A stretch of 64,000 bases of DNA from Trichoderma breve (GCF_028502605.1 NC_079233.1:62001-126000), one strand, 5' to 3'. Positions 1 through 13,011 are shown, numbered from the stretch's first letter. Notes: generated from the sequence alone by a model not told the origin. A program made the numbers and translations.

Positions 1-40
1 TTATACTAACCTATAGGTACTAGTTTATTATATAATAATA
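1..40 (+). repeat. Right end of the 5' LTR (partial)
   Basis: Bases 1-40 align without gaps to 7341-7380. They differ at eight positions, all transitions, and in each the left copy has T or A where the right copy has C or G. Similarity stops at about 40-41, where the internal domain begins. This is the end of the left LTR, and the rest lies outside the window. The left copy is more RIP-mutated than the right. Confidence 0.75.
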
Positions 41-1151
41 ACTCTTATTTAGACGGTTACCTTAGACCTATAGGTAATAGAGATACTTAAGGAAATGGTT
101 TATAAGTTTCTAAGTTTCTAATAGTAATACTGACTATGATAATATGTTTTACATAGGCAGTAATATTAAGGAGATGTAGGATACTTATGGAGAACTTGAA
201 CCTAAAGTTACTAAAGCCCTAGCAGAGGATAAGGAAGAAGACCCTTTTACCTTAATTTTTACTAGGCTTACTTAGTTAAATAATACTGTAAACTAATAGT
301 AAACTATAATTAATAACCTTACGGATTAACTAAATGCTTAAGGTTAATAATAAGGAACTTAATAGCTAGGAAACTAGGTACTACTTATGATTTTACCTAT
401 TGTAGTATTACTTACACCTGCAGGAGGCGGATATTAATAGAAGGAGCCAGGGGAAGTTATTAAACCACTTATGCTAGAACCCTTTGACGGAAATTTTAAA
501 AAAACTATACCCTTTTTTACAGATATAAAGGTATATTTCCGATATTTTCCTACTACTATATAAAACCTATTAGTTAAAGTGTATATAGTAGGAAGCCGAC
601 TTACGGGAGTTGTTAAAGATTAATTTAAACCTTATTTAAGAGACTTTGAGAATAATTAATTATATAAACGAAAGCTATTTACGGTTATGCTTTTTAGTAG
701 TTACCTAGTTTTCGAGGAATAGCTTACTATACTTTTTAGATAAATTAATAAGAAAAAAGAAGCTAAAAACTAATTACTTAACCTAAAGTAAACAGGAGCC
801 TGCTTAAAGTATACTGCTATATTTATTTAAATTTACGCTAAAACCGACCTTAAAGAATCTGCTAAAAAAGTATTATACCGGAAGGGGCTAAAACCTAAAG
901 TGAAAAATAAATTTGCGAAAAACGAACTACTAGATATATTTATAGAACTTTTAAGAACAGCTACTTAAATTAATAAACGACTATATAAAAGATAATTTAA
1001 AAAATAAGAAGAAAAAACAGGAACTAAACAGACTTAGAAAAACTTCTATAATATTAACTAAGGAAAGAAACAAGACCTTACGTTCTTTAATAATAGAAAA
1101 CCAGGACCTATAGACCTTAGCATTATTAAGGTATAACGTAAGAACGTTAAG

Positions 1152-1193
1152 TATTATAACTGTAGAAAAAAAAGATATATAAAGAAATACTAC
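1152..1193 (+). pseudogene. Decayed gag CCHC zinc knuckle
   Basis: The translation YYNCRKKRYIKKYY has the spacing of a retroviral CCHC knuckle. The first and last Cys read as Tyr (TGT to TAT), Gly reads as Arg (GGA to AGA), and the His reads as Tyr (CAT to TAT). Each change is a RIP-type transition. It places gag before the protease and polymerase. Confidence 0.6.
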
Positions 1194-2718
1194 TAAGCCC
1201 TTAAAAAAAACAGTAATAAGAAGTTCACGCCTGTCCTAAAACCTAAAGAAAACCAGGCTATTAATACTATATAACCCTTAGTAAAGCATAAGCTATTACA
1301 CTTTTCAGTATATTATAATAATAAGTGCTAAATCTACCTTAGTAATAAATAAGGATTAAGATAATACCTTAAAAGATTAAAAAATACCTTAAATACGTTT
1401 AAAGAAGTTACCTAAAAAAAAATAGCAGAAATTAAATAATAATACACTAAACTTGTAAAACTTAAGGAGTAAGAAAAAGACGCTTTAAACTCTTAGTATA
1501 ACTTTAATAAAGAAGAAAAAGTACTTTAGGAATAGGAATAAGAAGAAGTTAAATAATAAAATTAGGATACTATAATATAGGACTATAATATAGGATACAC
1601 TAACTTTAATATTAGTAAACTTTATTTAAACTATAGATTACGAAAACCACAGGGACCTAGATACCCCTGCGGATGGGAACCCTTAGATAAAGAAAATAAT
1701 AAAAATGAAGATGAAATAACTTATAATAAAAACAGAAGAATCTACGAATCTAGTTTTTATAAAACTAATAAAAGATATTAATGATAAATTAACACTCTTT
1801 TAAACATATACCCTTTTGCAAAGTATAAAACCTAAGGACCACCTATAGATAAACTATATAAGGACTATAGATCCTATGCGCTATTTAATAATTAGTATTA
1901 TATATATAACCTTAAAAAGAATAGGGATTATAATAGTTTCTTAAATATTATACTATTAGTAAACCCTGTACCTATGGAACTTTTTAAATAATAGGGAAGG
2001 ATCCTAAGTATTAATATAACTAAAGCCTACGATAGAATTTAGGCATTAGGATAAGAATTCTAATAATATTTTAATAATAAAAATACCCTATACCCTGAAC
2101 TAAAGGTATAAGAAATAGTACTATACCCTGTTAATAATATCCTTTTTATAAACTAATGTAATAAAGCTAATATTACTAACTGCTAACTATTACTATATAA
2201 ATAATATACCCTTTATAAACTTAAGGAATAGTATAAAATCTATAAACCTTTAAACTGTAAATAAAATAAGTTTACGCTTTATAATAAAAATAACTGTATA
2301 AAGCACTGGATATAACGCTGCGCACTTGCATATGTTATTAAGAACCTAGTATAATAAGGTTTTAACTTTAAAAAACACACTAGCGGATACAGTATTGACC
2401 CTAGAACTTTAAGGATTAGTTAAAAAGACCTTTAAAAATACTATAAGCTTATTAACAGATATATTCCTAGACCTAGATATACCTGGTGTAAATGCTATAA
2501 TATCTAAACTTAGGAACTAAGTTAGATTACCTTAGAACTAGATAATATTAAAACTAACCTTAATAATAAGGAATAAGATAGTAATAACCTCTGGAATAAT
2601 AATAATTACTATAATAACGCTAATGATATAACCTATTATAACTTAAATACTATCTTAGGAGGAAAAAAACTACGAAAATTCCTAGTATTAGGATTTTTAA
2701 ATAGAGAACCTATTATAG

Positions 2719-2760
2719 TATATATAGACTCTGGAGCTACGATAAGCTATATTGTACCTT
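2719..2760 (+). pseudogene. Retropepsin active-site region of the gypsy element
   Basis: The short open stretch VYIDSGATISYIVP carries the D-S-G-A motif of retroviral-type aspartic proteases, flanked by hydrophobic residues as expected. Its position between the gag knuckle and the reverse transcriptase is correct for Ty3/gypsy. Stop codons on both sides show that it is not expressed as part of an intact polyprotein. Confidence 0.7.
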
Positions 2761-3429
2761 AACTAGTAAATTGCCTATAGTTAACTAACTATAAGAAGGA
2801 GAAACTATATACTTTTGCAAGTATTAAAAAATAACTATTTATCTATAATAATAGGACTATAGATTAAGAGACCGATTACCTTAAAATCTAGTTTAGTAAA
2901 ATTAAAGATATATTTAAATTTAATATTGTAAATATTATAAGTTATGACGTACTCTTAGGATATAATTAGCTAAAGCTACGTAATCTTAATATTAATTAGA
3001 AGGAAGGCTATGCAAAATAGCAACCTTACGCCTAACTAATTAATACACCAGCGAAACTGTAACTAGATTAGGAGGATTAATAGGATGCTATAATATCCCC
3101 GACGATAGGGTCGGTAACCCCTGCATTATATAAAGAAATAAAAAAATATATAGAAAAAGAAAAAATTATAAAAAAGGTATAATTTAAGGAGCTACAGAAG
3201 CTCCTAAGAATAATTAAATATATTAAGAAACTAAAGAAGAAATAACTTAGATTTTTTAACTTAATTATATAAAAAGTTAAGGAATTATACTACTAAGACT
3301 AATAAATACTGGAATATTTAAAAAACGTATTAATAAACCTTTAGTATATACTAATCTTTAATAAAGAACTAGATACTAGATTACTAAAATATAGCTAATA
3401 GGATTATAAAATTAAACTTATAGATAATA

Positions 3430-4520
3430 AAGTACTAACATTTAATAAAATCTATAACCTTAGTACTACTAAACTTAAGATACTTAATAAATAAATTAGG
3501 GACTAGCTAAAGAAAGGTTATATTAAACCTTCTAAATCTTTAGTAGGATATTTAGTTATATTTATACCTAAAAAGAACGGTAAACTTTGATTTATTATAA
3601 ACTATAGATAGTTAAATATAATAATTAAAAAAGATATTATACTATTACTACTAATTTCTAAAATTAGAGATTAACTTACAGAAGCTAAGATCTTTACTTC
3701 CTTAAACCTTAAAGGAGTATATAACTTTATTTAAATTAAAAAAGGTAATAAATGGAAAACTGCCTTTTATATTAAATACGGACTTTACGAATACTAGGTA
3801 ATACCTTTCAGACTTACAAATACTTTAGTATTTTTCTAAAAAATAATTAACTATATACTATAAAACTATATAGATTATTTTATTATTATATACCTTAACA
3901 ATATCCTTATTTATTCTAAGAACCTGGAGGAATATAAGGAATACGTTAAAAAAGTACTACAGATACTATAGGATAATAAACTTCTAGTAGAACCTAAGAA
4001 ATGTAACTTTTACATACAGAAAGTTATATTCCTAAAATATATTATTACCCTAGGAAGAATTTAAATAAACCCTAAGAAACTTAAGGTAATTAACGATTAA
4101 AAGCTACCTAAAAATGTTAAATAAGTATAGAGTTTCTTAGGATTTGCTAATTATTATTAACGCTTTATTAAAGACTTTTCAAAAATTACTATACTACTTA
4201 CAAACTTAACTAAGAAAAATATTAAATTTAAACTAATATAAAATACTTAAAAAGCCTTTAACTACCTTAAACAAGCTTTTATAAATATACTAGTACTTAT
4301 AATATTTAACTTAAATAAACCTATTATAATTAAAACTAACGCCTTAGACTACGTAATTAGTGGAGTACTTAGCTAACCTAATAATATAGAGAAAAAGAAA
4401 CTTAGGCCTATTGCCTACTTCTTTAAGAAATTATATAAACTAGAACTTAGATACTTTATTTATAATAAGGAATTTCTGGCTATATACTAAGCGCTTAGTA
4501 AGTAGTATTAGAGATACTAC
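3430..4520 (+). pseudogene. Decayed reverse transcriptase and RNase H of the gypsy element
   Basis: Recognisable blocks in order are a PKKNGKL box at about 3570, a FTSLNLKGVYN block at about 3695 (Asp changed to Asn), and a YLNNILIYS box at 3892-3918 where the catalytic Asp pair reads Asn-Asn. They are followed by SFLGFANYY at about 4132. The RNase H starts with TNALDYVISGVLS at about 4339 and continues with a LELRYFIYNKEFLA block. The frame is interrupted by many TAG and TAA codons, several at expected Trp or Gln positions. Confidence 0.85.
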
Positions 4521-4979
4521 TGTAAAGGAAGCTGATTTTTAATAATAATCCTTATGGATTATCGGAATATTACCTACTTTATAATAATATAAGAATTATC
4601 CTATAGATAAGTTAAATACTATAAGTAACTTTTTAAATTTAAGCTTATTATTAAATACTACAGCGGATTAGATAATAAACGAGCTAATATACTTAGCAGA
4701 TGCCTAGACTACTTTTAGGAAATCCCGGAAGTTAAGGCTTAAATACTGGAAAAAAACTAGTATAGTAACTTAGTAATTTAATTAATTAATACTATGTACT
4801 AAATTAAAATAGATAATCTAATTATTAATAATATAAAAAAATATATTAAAAACTAGGAAAATAAATAATACCCTGAAGATGTTTTTATAAATACTGGATA
4901 CCTAATATTAGATAGACTTGTATAGGTACTAAAGGACTTACGAAGTAAAGTAGTGAAATTTATCTATATATATAAATTT

Positions 4980-5560
4980 AACGGACACTGTAAAATTAAA
5001 AAAACTATATAGTAAGTTAAATAATACTTTAAATTTAAAGGTATTAAAATATAGGTATAAAAAGTTATATTAGAATATATAATATATAGATAAGCTAAAA
5101 GCTTTAAACATAAGCTATATAGATAACTATAACTACTACCTATACTATAACAACTATAGGACTTAATTTTATTTAACTTAATTACTAAGCTACCTCCTTT
5201 AAGAGAACTAGTTATAAAAGTACTTTATAATAGTATCTTCGTAGTAGTTAACAAACTTACGAAAATAGCTTACTTTATATTATTTAAGGAAGCTAGTAAT
5301 ATAGAAGAATTAGCCTACGTAATAATAAAATATATTATAAGCAACTATAGACTACTAGGAGATATAATCTCCGACAGAGGGAATACATTTATATTTAAAT
5401 TCTAGAAAATACTTACAGCTAGATTAGGAATAAATTACAAAGCTAGTATAGTCTACTACCTATAGATAGATAGATAAATAGAAAGGATTAACTAAATAAT
5501 TAAGACCTATCTACGCTGTTATATTAACTTTAAATAAAACGACTAAGTAGAATTACTTTC
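4980..5560 (+). pseudogene. Decayed integrase of the gypsy element
   Basis: A GHCKI stretch at about 4984 matches the zinc-binding HHCC region. The core follows with a VVVNKLTKIAYF block (about 5240-5280) and an ISDRGN block at about 5369-5385. An ID*QIERIN block at about 5468 matches the family's conserved TDGQTERiN box. Stops and Asp-to-Asn changes are frequent. Confidence 0.8.
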
Positions 5561-6082
5561 CGTTGCGTAACTTATATATAATAATACAAAATCAGAATTA
5601 ATAAGGAAATCACTGTTTTTCCTAAATTATAGATTTAAACCTAAAGCCTACTGACCGCTAAGGTAAGGGGAAAATATTAAAAAAGCTATAATTAAGGTAG
5701 AAAATATAATTAAATTATATAATAAACTGCGACGATAACTTAAATTTGTCCGCTAAAGGATGATTAAGTACGTAGATAAACACAGGCTTGGAGGACTAAC
5801 CTTATAGAAAAGGAATATAATCTAGCTATACTAATATACATAAGGAAATAAATAAGTAAATATTAAAATAAATAAGCTAAGCGATAAACTTAATTTTAAA
5901 AAACTTAGACTTTATAAAATTTTAAGAAAAATCAAAAACGTAAATTATAAACTTAAACTTCTAGAATAATAGGAAAAATAAGGAAAGTATATATACCTAA
6001 TTTTTTATATTTCCTTACTAAAAAAAGCGTAAATTAATAAAGAAACTGGAAAATTTATTTAGGATAAAATTATTATTAAAGG

Positions 6083-6250
6083 GGAAGAAGAAGAATATAA
6101 GGTAAAAGACATTAATATAATAAAAACAGGAGAAGATAGTAAATAACGCTATAGGATATAATAAGAAAAAGGAGAAGAAAAAGAAGAAATATAGGAACCT
6201 ATTAAGTATTTAAAGAACTTAATAACGCTAGTGGAAAAGCTTTATTAAAG
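6083..6250 (+). pseudogene. Decayed chromodomain at the integrase C terminus
   Basis: Past the integrase core the frame reads EEEEYKVKDI, then YRI followed by stops at expected Trp positions, then *EP.KYLKNLITLVEKLY. This is the outline of a chromodomain: the E-Y-V-x-x-I strand, the YxVxW strand, the WEP turn and a C-terminal helix. TGG read as TAG explains the stops. The domain marks the element as a chromovirus. Confidence 0.65.
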
Positions 6251-6369
6251 CCTAGGGATTACGCTAGCTTAGGATCTATCATTAATATTTCTAAATAATT
6301 TACTGATTTTAAAGAAGCAGGGACGACTACGGAAGAATTTTCTACTAACTGTATTATAATAGCCTAACG

Positions 6370-6850
6370 AGCGGCCTCTGCCTCTTACACTTCCCGCTTT
6401 TTACGCTTAACATACTCTAACTCCTTTAAATTATTAATACTGTGAGTAATCGCCTGCTTTATCTATTTTAACTACTTACGTTTCTAAGTACAAAGATGCT
6501 TTACTTGGGCACCAGCCTTAAGCTACGTTTCTTCCGCTTTTTTTAACTTCTTATTTAATTTTAAATAATGAGTTACTACCTTACGTATCTGTTACAGGGT
6601 AAGACTAAATGCTTTATAATAAGATTTTTAATTTTAAATATAAGAAAGATACTAATAGGAATCTTTCTCTAAGGTAATACAGTTACAGCCTTGCTTTTTG
6701 CAGTAAGTGTACGATTTTATAATAAGGATAGAATTCTTTAGTATAGTATTAGCAAGGCCTTTACGCTTTTTTTTCTTTTACTTAGAAATAAGTTTATTAT
6801 TACGCTTACGCTTGTAATTAGCTATAATAAAGAATAAAAAATAAGGTAGA
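6370..6850 (-). pseudogene. Antisense coding relic inside the 3' end of the gypsy element
   Basis: Between the chromodomain and the polypurine tract the reverse strand gives long low-stop stretches rich in Lys, Glu, Arg and Leu. One contains KVYTYCKKQGCNC, and near its end is a coiled-coil-like stretch with NNLKELEYVKRKKREVQEAE. I recall similar antisense ORFs with a Cys cluster and a charged C terminus in fungal gypsy elements, but I cannot confirm the family. No intact ORF remains. Confidence 0.4.
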
Positions 6851-6948
6851 TAAGAAAGGACTGCGATATTTACTAATAGGATAGGAGTGGATACTTATAT
6901 ATTACCTTAATTAGGTCTTAAGGATAAGACTAATAGGAGGGGGAGAAT

Positions 6949-7380
6949 TGTATTACGACCTAGTTCTTAAGGTTGCAATAATGGGCTAACAAGATTGGCC
7001 GGAACCGGATTAACTATAGACTAACAGGCTAATTAAGACTGTTGGTGTTCTTTAATAGGAAAGCTAGGAAAGCTAGCTTTCCTAATAATCTATTATAGAA
7101 AGCTAGGAAAGCTAGCTTTCTACTATAATCTAGAATATACGACTGGATATATAAGTTTACTTTATATTACTCGTTAAAATACTTAGATAGCTAGTTATTA
7201 TTAATATAATAGTATTTAGATTAAATACTTAGATACTTTTTTCTATAGCTAGTGATAAGATTGCCCGTTTATTAACCTGATTGCTCCGCTAACATAAACT
7301 ATAGAACTATTCTAAGGTTTGTCCCTTGGGAACAGCTAACCTATACTAACCTATAGGCACCGGTTCGTTACATAATAGTA
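6949..7380 (+). repeat. 3' LTR of the gypsy element
   Basis: A purine-rich tract at about 6936-6947 looks like the polypurine tract that primes plus-strand synthesis. It is followed by TGTATTACGACC, a typical fungal gypsy LTR start. The right boundary comes from the match to bases 1-40; a TG...CA reading would end at 7372, but similarity runs on to 7380. Length is about 425-432 bases. The LTR contains a duplicated palindromic unit at 7057-7083 and 7098-7120. Confidence 0.7.
7057..7120. repeat. Duplicated palindromic unit in the LTR
   Basis: The two copies, 7057-7083 and 7098-7120, share the core GAAAGCTAGGAAAGCTAGC. Each contains the perfect palindrome GAAAGCTAGCTTTC preceded by a direct GAAAGCTAG copy. 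They are separated by 14 AT-rich bases. They could fold into two hairpins, or could be promoter elements of the LTR. Confidence 0.7.
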
Positions 7381-8271
7381 ATTATAGTGTAAATAGCTTT
7401 AAGAGGTTTTATAATTTTTATTTTTAATAATATAAAAAAAGCTATTAATTTAAATAAAAAAAGGAAATCTTTTATTAAGAATAAAATTATAAACTAAATT
7501 AATAAAATTAATATATAATAATAAGTTAAATAAAATATAATATTAAATATAATTATAGCTATTAACTCCTGCCTAGTATAATATACTTCTTAGCTTTTTT
7601 TAGTAGTAGTAAATTAAGTTTACTTATACTTAAATACTGCTTTTAAAAACTTTATTACTTTTTATATTAACCTTAAGGGGAGGCTTAAAGACCTTAAAAA
7701 GCTAGGTAATAAAAAAGAAGCTACTTAATTAACTAAAATAATACTAGCTAATATATTTTATAATAAAATAAATAAATTAAACACTACTATAACCCCTATT
7801 ATAGTAGAAGCTTCTGCATTTATTAAAAAAGTAAGTTAAAAAAACCTTAAAGTTATATAAGCTTAGATTATATTATAAAAAAATATTTATAATAAAAACC
7901 CTTAGAAGGGAATTAATAACCTAAAATATTTTTCTATAGGTAATAAAGAGCTAGCCTTTATTACTAATAGGAAAAATATAAATAAAATTAATAAACCTAA
8001 GGAAAGCCCTAATAACTATATTTTTATTTAAGTCCCCTTAGACTATATATAGAGAAAGCTATTAGCTATTAAGGCTAGATAAAAACTAATTAAGATCTTA
8101 AAGTTTATAAATAAGAATATTACTTACTTTTAAAAAGTTTAATTAGGCTTTACCTTTAAAAGTAAAAATTAAAATATTAAAAATAAAATTATTATACTTT
8201 AGCTAGTAGTAGAAAATAATAGTTTAAAAATTAAAGAAGTATACTTATAGAAGGTTTTTCTTATATATAAT

Positions 8272-8490
8272 ATGTTAAAAATATATACTAATATAAGCAG
8301 GACCTACCCTACAGATACGCTAATCCTAGAGGAGGTATATACTAGGGCAGGGGCTAAGAGCCTACCTATCTCCTACTGTAAAGCTAACTTCAGGGAGTCC
8401 TTTAATATATACAGCTATTTTATTTTTTTTAAGGAAAACGTTAAACCTAGCTTTAAATTATTTAATAGCTTTTTCTTAGCAGAAGTTTAG
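8272..8490 (+). pseudogene. Longest open remnant of the LINE ORF1
   Basis: A 72-codon stretch is open by chance within the LINE ORF1 region. It reads on directly into a Tyr-rich stretch at 8520-8640 that looks like decayed zinc knuckles with TGT changed to TAT. It lies well inside the element and in its frame, so it is a transposon remnant and not a host gene. Confidence 0.6.
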
Positions 8491-11400
8491 GTCTAGCCTC
8501 CTTAGGTTACCTAATACTAAAGGTACTTAGGATTCTATAACTTATACAGTTATATTAGGATAAAAAGGTATTATAAGTATAATAGGTTGTTATTTAAATA
8601 TAATAATACTATAGCTAATTACCTATTACTACCTTAGTATATTAACTATAATAGCCCTTATATAATAGACTCTTTAAAATACCTTACTAAACTAGTTATT
8701 AGAAATAAAGAAAAAGTATAAATAATTAAAGTATAACTTTAGGCTATTTAAGAACTAGGCTAGTAGAAGTATAATAAGGCTAATTTACCTAAGGCTAACT
8801 TACCTAAGCCTAAAACTACCCCTGCCCTAGCCTTTAATACTAAAAAAATAATTACCCTAAGGACTTAAATAGGCCCCTGCCTCCGGCTACTAATATCTAG
8901 CTTAGTACCTCCTTTCCCCCCCTAAATCTTAGCTAAAAAGGTTATAGTTAAAGTTAACTTAAATAAAAAGGATCTTTATAAAAGAACCTCCTTTACTAAA
9001 TTAGTAGTTTACGTAGCTGGCCTAAATAATAAAAAGGATAAAAAAACTAAAGGGGATAAAAATATACTTAATACCCCCTTAGGAATTAATAAACCTTTTA
9101 ATATAAGCTTATAAATAATAGGCCTTGCTATAGTTACTAAAAAAACACTAGCTTTAAAATTTTTTAAGCTAATATTAGGGGAAGCGGTTTATACTAGGAT
9201 ATTACCTTATTATTAATATAAGAAAGTAGCTATAATATTATACTAATCTAAGAACCCTATGCTTAATAAAATAAGGTATTAAATAAAAAATAAACTAAAA
9301 ATTACCCTAAATATTAAATATATAATCCCTTAAATAGTTAAAAAAATACTAAACCCTTAGTTCTTATATTTATTAAAATTTCCCTAAACCTCCTTAGTAA
9401 ATAGATTTTTCCCCTAGGCCTAAAAAATAAATATATATACTAGATAAAAGTATATAAGTATACTATTATTAACGTTTACTAAAGGGCTTTAGTAAATATA
9501 ACTACAGAGACCTTTATTAAATAAGGCCTTCCCCCCCCTTACTTAATTATTATAGGTAACTTTAATACTTTATATTAACTCTAGGACCTTAGTAAAAGTA
9601 TAAACTCTATAGGTAATAAGATTATAAAGTAGGCAGAAAGGTATAACCTCCTCCTAGCTTTAATAAATACACTTACTTAATACTTAGGAAAGTATATTAA
9701 CTTAGTTTTTATAAATTACCTTACGTTAACTAAAGTTAAATACTTCTTTAATATAAGATTAAATTACTATATAGTAATTATAAACCTCCCTAAGCCTTTA
9801 AAAATAACCCTAAAGGTAAGGAAAAAATATATTTTAATAAAATACTAGGAAAACTTTAGCTAATTTATATACTCCTTTACCTAGACCCTCTTTATAGTTA
9901 ATTTAATTACACTATTAGAAGTTAACTTAAATAAGTATACTAAAGCCCTATAGGACTTTTTTAAGTAAGTGATTAAGGCAGCTAGTAAAATTAGGTATTA
10001 GAATAGCTATAGTATACTATAGTAGTTAAAGAAGTGTAAAGCAGCTTATAAGGCTTATAAAGAAGTAATAAATAGCTCCTCTACTTAAGAAGAAGCTTAT
10101 AAAACCCTTAGAGATATTATATATTATAGTAAATAAGCTTACTAAGATAAGATTATAGTAGAAGCTAATATTACTAAGAATATATAGTCTATTATTAAGT
10201 AGTATAAGATAGTAGACTATTTTTAACTATTTTCCTTAATAAATAGTAATAAAAGTATTTTAAATTTTATAAAAAAAGTAACTTTTTTTAAAAATAAACT
10301 TCTTAAGTATAAAATAATAAAGAAGGATATTTTAAACTTATAAAAAAAAGACCTTTTTATTAATAAAAATATTTACTAAGATTAAATAATATTAAAACTA
10401 AAGGCTAAAAAAGCTATAATAAAGTTAGGTAATATTATACCTAATATAAATAATATATTAGTTACCTTTTTATAGTTTACTTAGTTTATTATTAGCGAAT
10501 ATATAATTAACTTTTTCTATAGATACCTAATAGTAGGATATTACTTACTCCTTTTCTAAAGCGTAAAGATTATTATTATCCCTAAACCTAGGAAGTTAAA
10601 GAAGGCGTATACTATATATAAAAGGTATAAACCTATCTTCTTACTTTTTTATATAGGTAAAAGCCTTAAGAAACTTTTAGCTAAAAGAGTTTCCTTTTTA
10701 GTAATAAAATATAAAATATTATTAAAATAATACTTTAGGGCCTTTTTAAAAAAGTTTATAATAGATTTAGTAGCCTACTTATTATATAACGCTAAGGTTA
10801 CCCTAGTATAAGGCTTTATTATTTTCTTTTTTATATTTAATATCTCTAGTACTTTTAATATAGTTATATATAATTACCTAGTATATAAACTTAGGGAATA
10901 AAAGTAACTCTTTTTTTTTATAAAATAGGTTAACTCCTTTATAAGTAACTAAAAGGCCTTTATCTAAAATAGCTATAGAATTACCTTCCTAAAGACGGAG
11001 TTAAAGTACGGAGCCTTATAGGGGTCCCCTATCTCCTTTATTATCTTTATACTTTACTTTTCCTTTAGCTTAAAGCTTAATAACTTTAATACTTACTTTA
11101 GGTATATAAATAATATTAATATTATAATAGTAGGGGCTAATACTAAGGAGACTATTTAAAAGCTTTAGTAGGAATTAGAAAATATCTTAAACTAAGGTAA
11201 TAGGAATATAGTTTTCTTTAACTTAGATAAAGCTAAACTTATATATTTTTATAAGATTAGAACTTAAATATATAATAAAGGAGTAAACTTTAAAGAAAAA
11301 ATAATAGCCCCCTAGGACTTAGTCTATTAGTTAAAAATATACCTAGATTTATAACTTTCCTTTAAAAAGTACCTTAGGATTATAAAGGGAAAAGCCCTTA

Positions 11401-12979
11401 AAGTAGCTAATTTTTTAAAATTTTTAAATAAAATATAAAAAGGATCCTTGCTAAACGCAGTAGTTATAGTAGCTAAGGCCTACGTTACCCCTATAGCCTT
11501 TTATAAAATAAAGGCTTTTTAGCCTAGCGAAAGTAAATAAAATACTATAAACCTAAGTAAATAAGTAGGAATAGGTTTAGTAAGATTAACTATAATCCTA
11601 AAATTACTATTTAAAGCAGTAGCTAAAGTAGTTATCCCTATATAAAAGATAACTAACTTTTTTATTATATATAAAGAATTTAAAGTTCCTTTAGCATTAA
11701 TATAAGTAGTATAGACTAGATTTTATATAGTAGCTTACTTTATAAAGCTAAATAAAAACTACCTAGTTAGTAGATATATTAATAAGAAACTCCTTCTTAA
11801 AATCCCCCTTATTAAATTATAATATACTGCAGCCTTAGTAGGAAAAATAGTCTAGCCTTTCTTTTTTACTAAAAATAATAAAGTTATTAAAGTAAGCCTA
11901 GACTTTAGAGGTTTTTTAAAGTTAAAGGTAGTAGAAAAATATTTTAAGTTTTTTAATAGCCTTCCTAAGTCTACCCTCCTTACTTATTTAAATAAGGTAT
12001 AGAATAAATAAAGTAATATAAGCTAGGGAGCTATTATATACTATAACTTTAAAAGAACTATAGTATATAGTTTCTTTATTAATATAAAGGTTTATAATAC
12101 TAAAGTAGTAGGTGTTTTTAAAGCTATAAAACTAACTAAAGTATATACCTTCGTAAACCTAAATATCTAGGAGATTTTACTTTTCTTAAATAACTTAGTA
12201 GTAGTAGATAGAATACTAAGGCTAACCCCTGCTTTATCTTAAGGAGCTTATATAATAATATATTAAATTACTTAAAAACTACTTTTATAAATAACTACTA
12301 AAATAGCCTAGGTCCTAGGCTATAAAAATATATTAAGAAATAAAAAAGTTAACTAATTAATAAAAAAAGGTTTAAAACTCCTTTACTACTTAAAATACTA
12401 CTTTATTATTACTTTTATTAAAAAGTAAGTAAAAAAGAAACATAAAAAAATCTAAAATACTAATTAAAAAAGTAATTACCTAAAGTCTTATAAAATAAAT
12501 AAATAAAATTTTTATAAAGCCCCTTTTATACTCCTTAAATTATATCTTTTATATTTAATTTTATATAGGCTATTAACTAAAAAATTTAAATACAGGGACT
12601 TTTTAAAATACTATAAAAGATTTAAATATAATACTAGATTTATATATAAATACAGTAAGCTAAAAATATAAAAATACTTTATAAAATATTATATAATAGC
12701 CCCCTTCTTCCTTAATATACTAAAAAGGGAGGTATACTTTAAAACTACCTATATCTAATACTTCCTTAGTAATAGAGAATATAAGGATTTTCAGAAACTA
12801 GTAAAGGAGATAAGCTTATATAGCCTTCCCTTTATAAAGATAAATATATAAAATAAATTAACACTTCCTTATTTCTTTTATTATATTAAAACGTAGTAAA
12901 TACTTAATCTAAACTCAGCGGCTCCTACTGTCTTAGTGCCTAGATAAGGACCTATGTAACTAGCTTACTTAGTAGACGT

Positions 12980-13011
12980 TAATAATAAAATAAATAAAAT
13001 AAATAAATAAA
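12980..13011 (+). repeat. A-rich 3' tail of the LINE
   Basis: A run of TAA and TAAA units ends the AT-rich block. Base composition returns to normal within a few bases, at about 13012. LINEs end in poly-A or short A-rich repeats, so this fixes the 3' end and the orientation of the element. Confidence 0.7.

Larger units (their letters stand above)
1..7380 (+). mobile_element. RIP-degraded Ty3/gypsy chromovirus-type LTR retrotransposon
   Basis: Read in the forward direction and ignoring stops, the order is gag zinc knuckle (about 1152-1193), aspartic protease with the DSGAT motif (about 2719-2757), reverse transcriptase and RNase H (about 3430-4520), integrase (about 4980-5560) and a C-terminal chromodomain (about 6083-6250). 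A 3' LTR follows. This is the order of Ty3/gypsy chromoviruses. Coding frames are broken by dozens of TAA and TAG codons, and key codons are changed by G-to-A or C-to-T. The reverse transcriptase Asp-Asp pair at 3892-3903 reads YLNN, and the zinc knuckle has lost most Cys codons. The element is dead. Its left LTR is truncated by the window edge. Confidence 0.9.
7381..13011 (+). mobile_element. RIP-degraded Tad-like non-LTR retrotransposon (LINE)
   Basis: Forward translation ignoring stops gives a gag-like ORF1 region (about 7.6-8.7 kb), an endonuclease, a reverse transcriptase and an RNase H. The endonuclease has PYLIIIGNFN at about 9540-9566 with the expected Asp read as Asn. The reverse transcriptase has IIIIPKPRKLKKAY and RYKPIFLL boxes (about 10570-10655), GSPISFI (about 11020), and RYINN in place of the Asp-pair box at about 11099. 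RNase H-like blocks lie at about 12020-12240. Order and box spelling match the Tad/CRE-type LINEs of ascomycetes. The 5' boundary is set only by the end of the LTR. The 3' end is the A-rich tail at 12980-13011. Confidence 0.85.

Noticed and set aside
1..13011. Host genes hidden in the AT-rich block
   Set aside because: All recognisable coding signals belong to the two retroelements, and stop density is too high for any functional gene.
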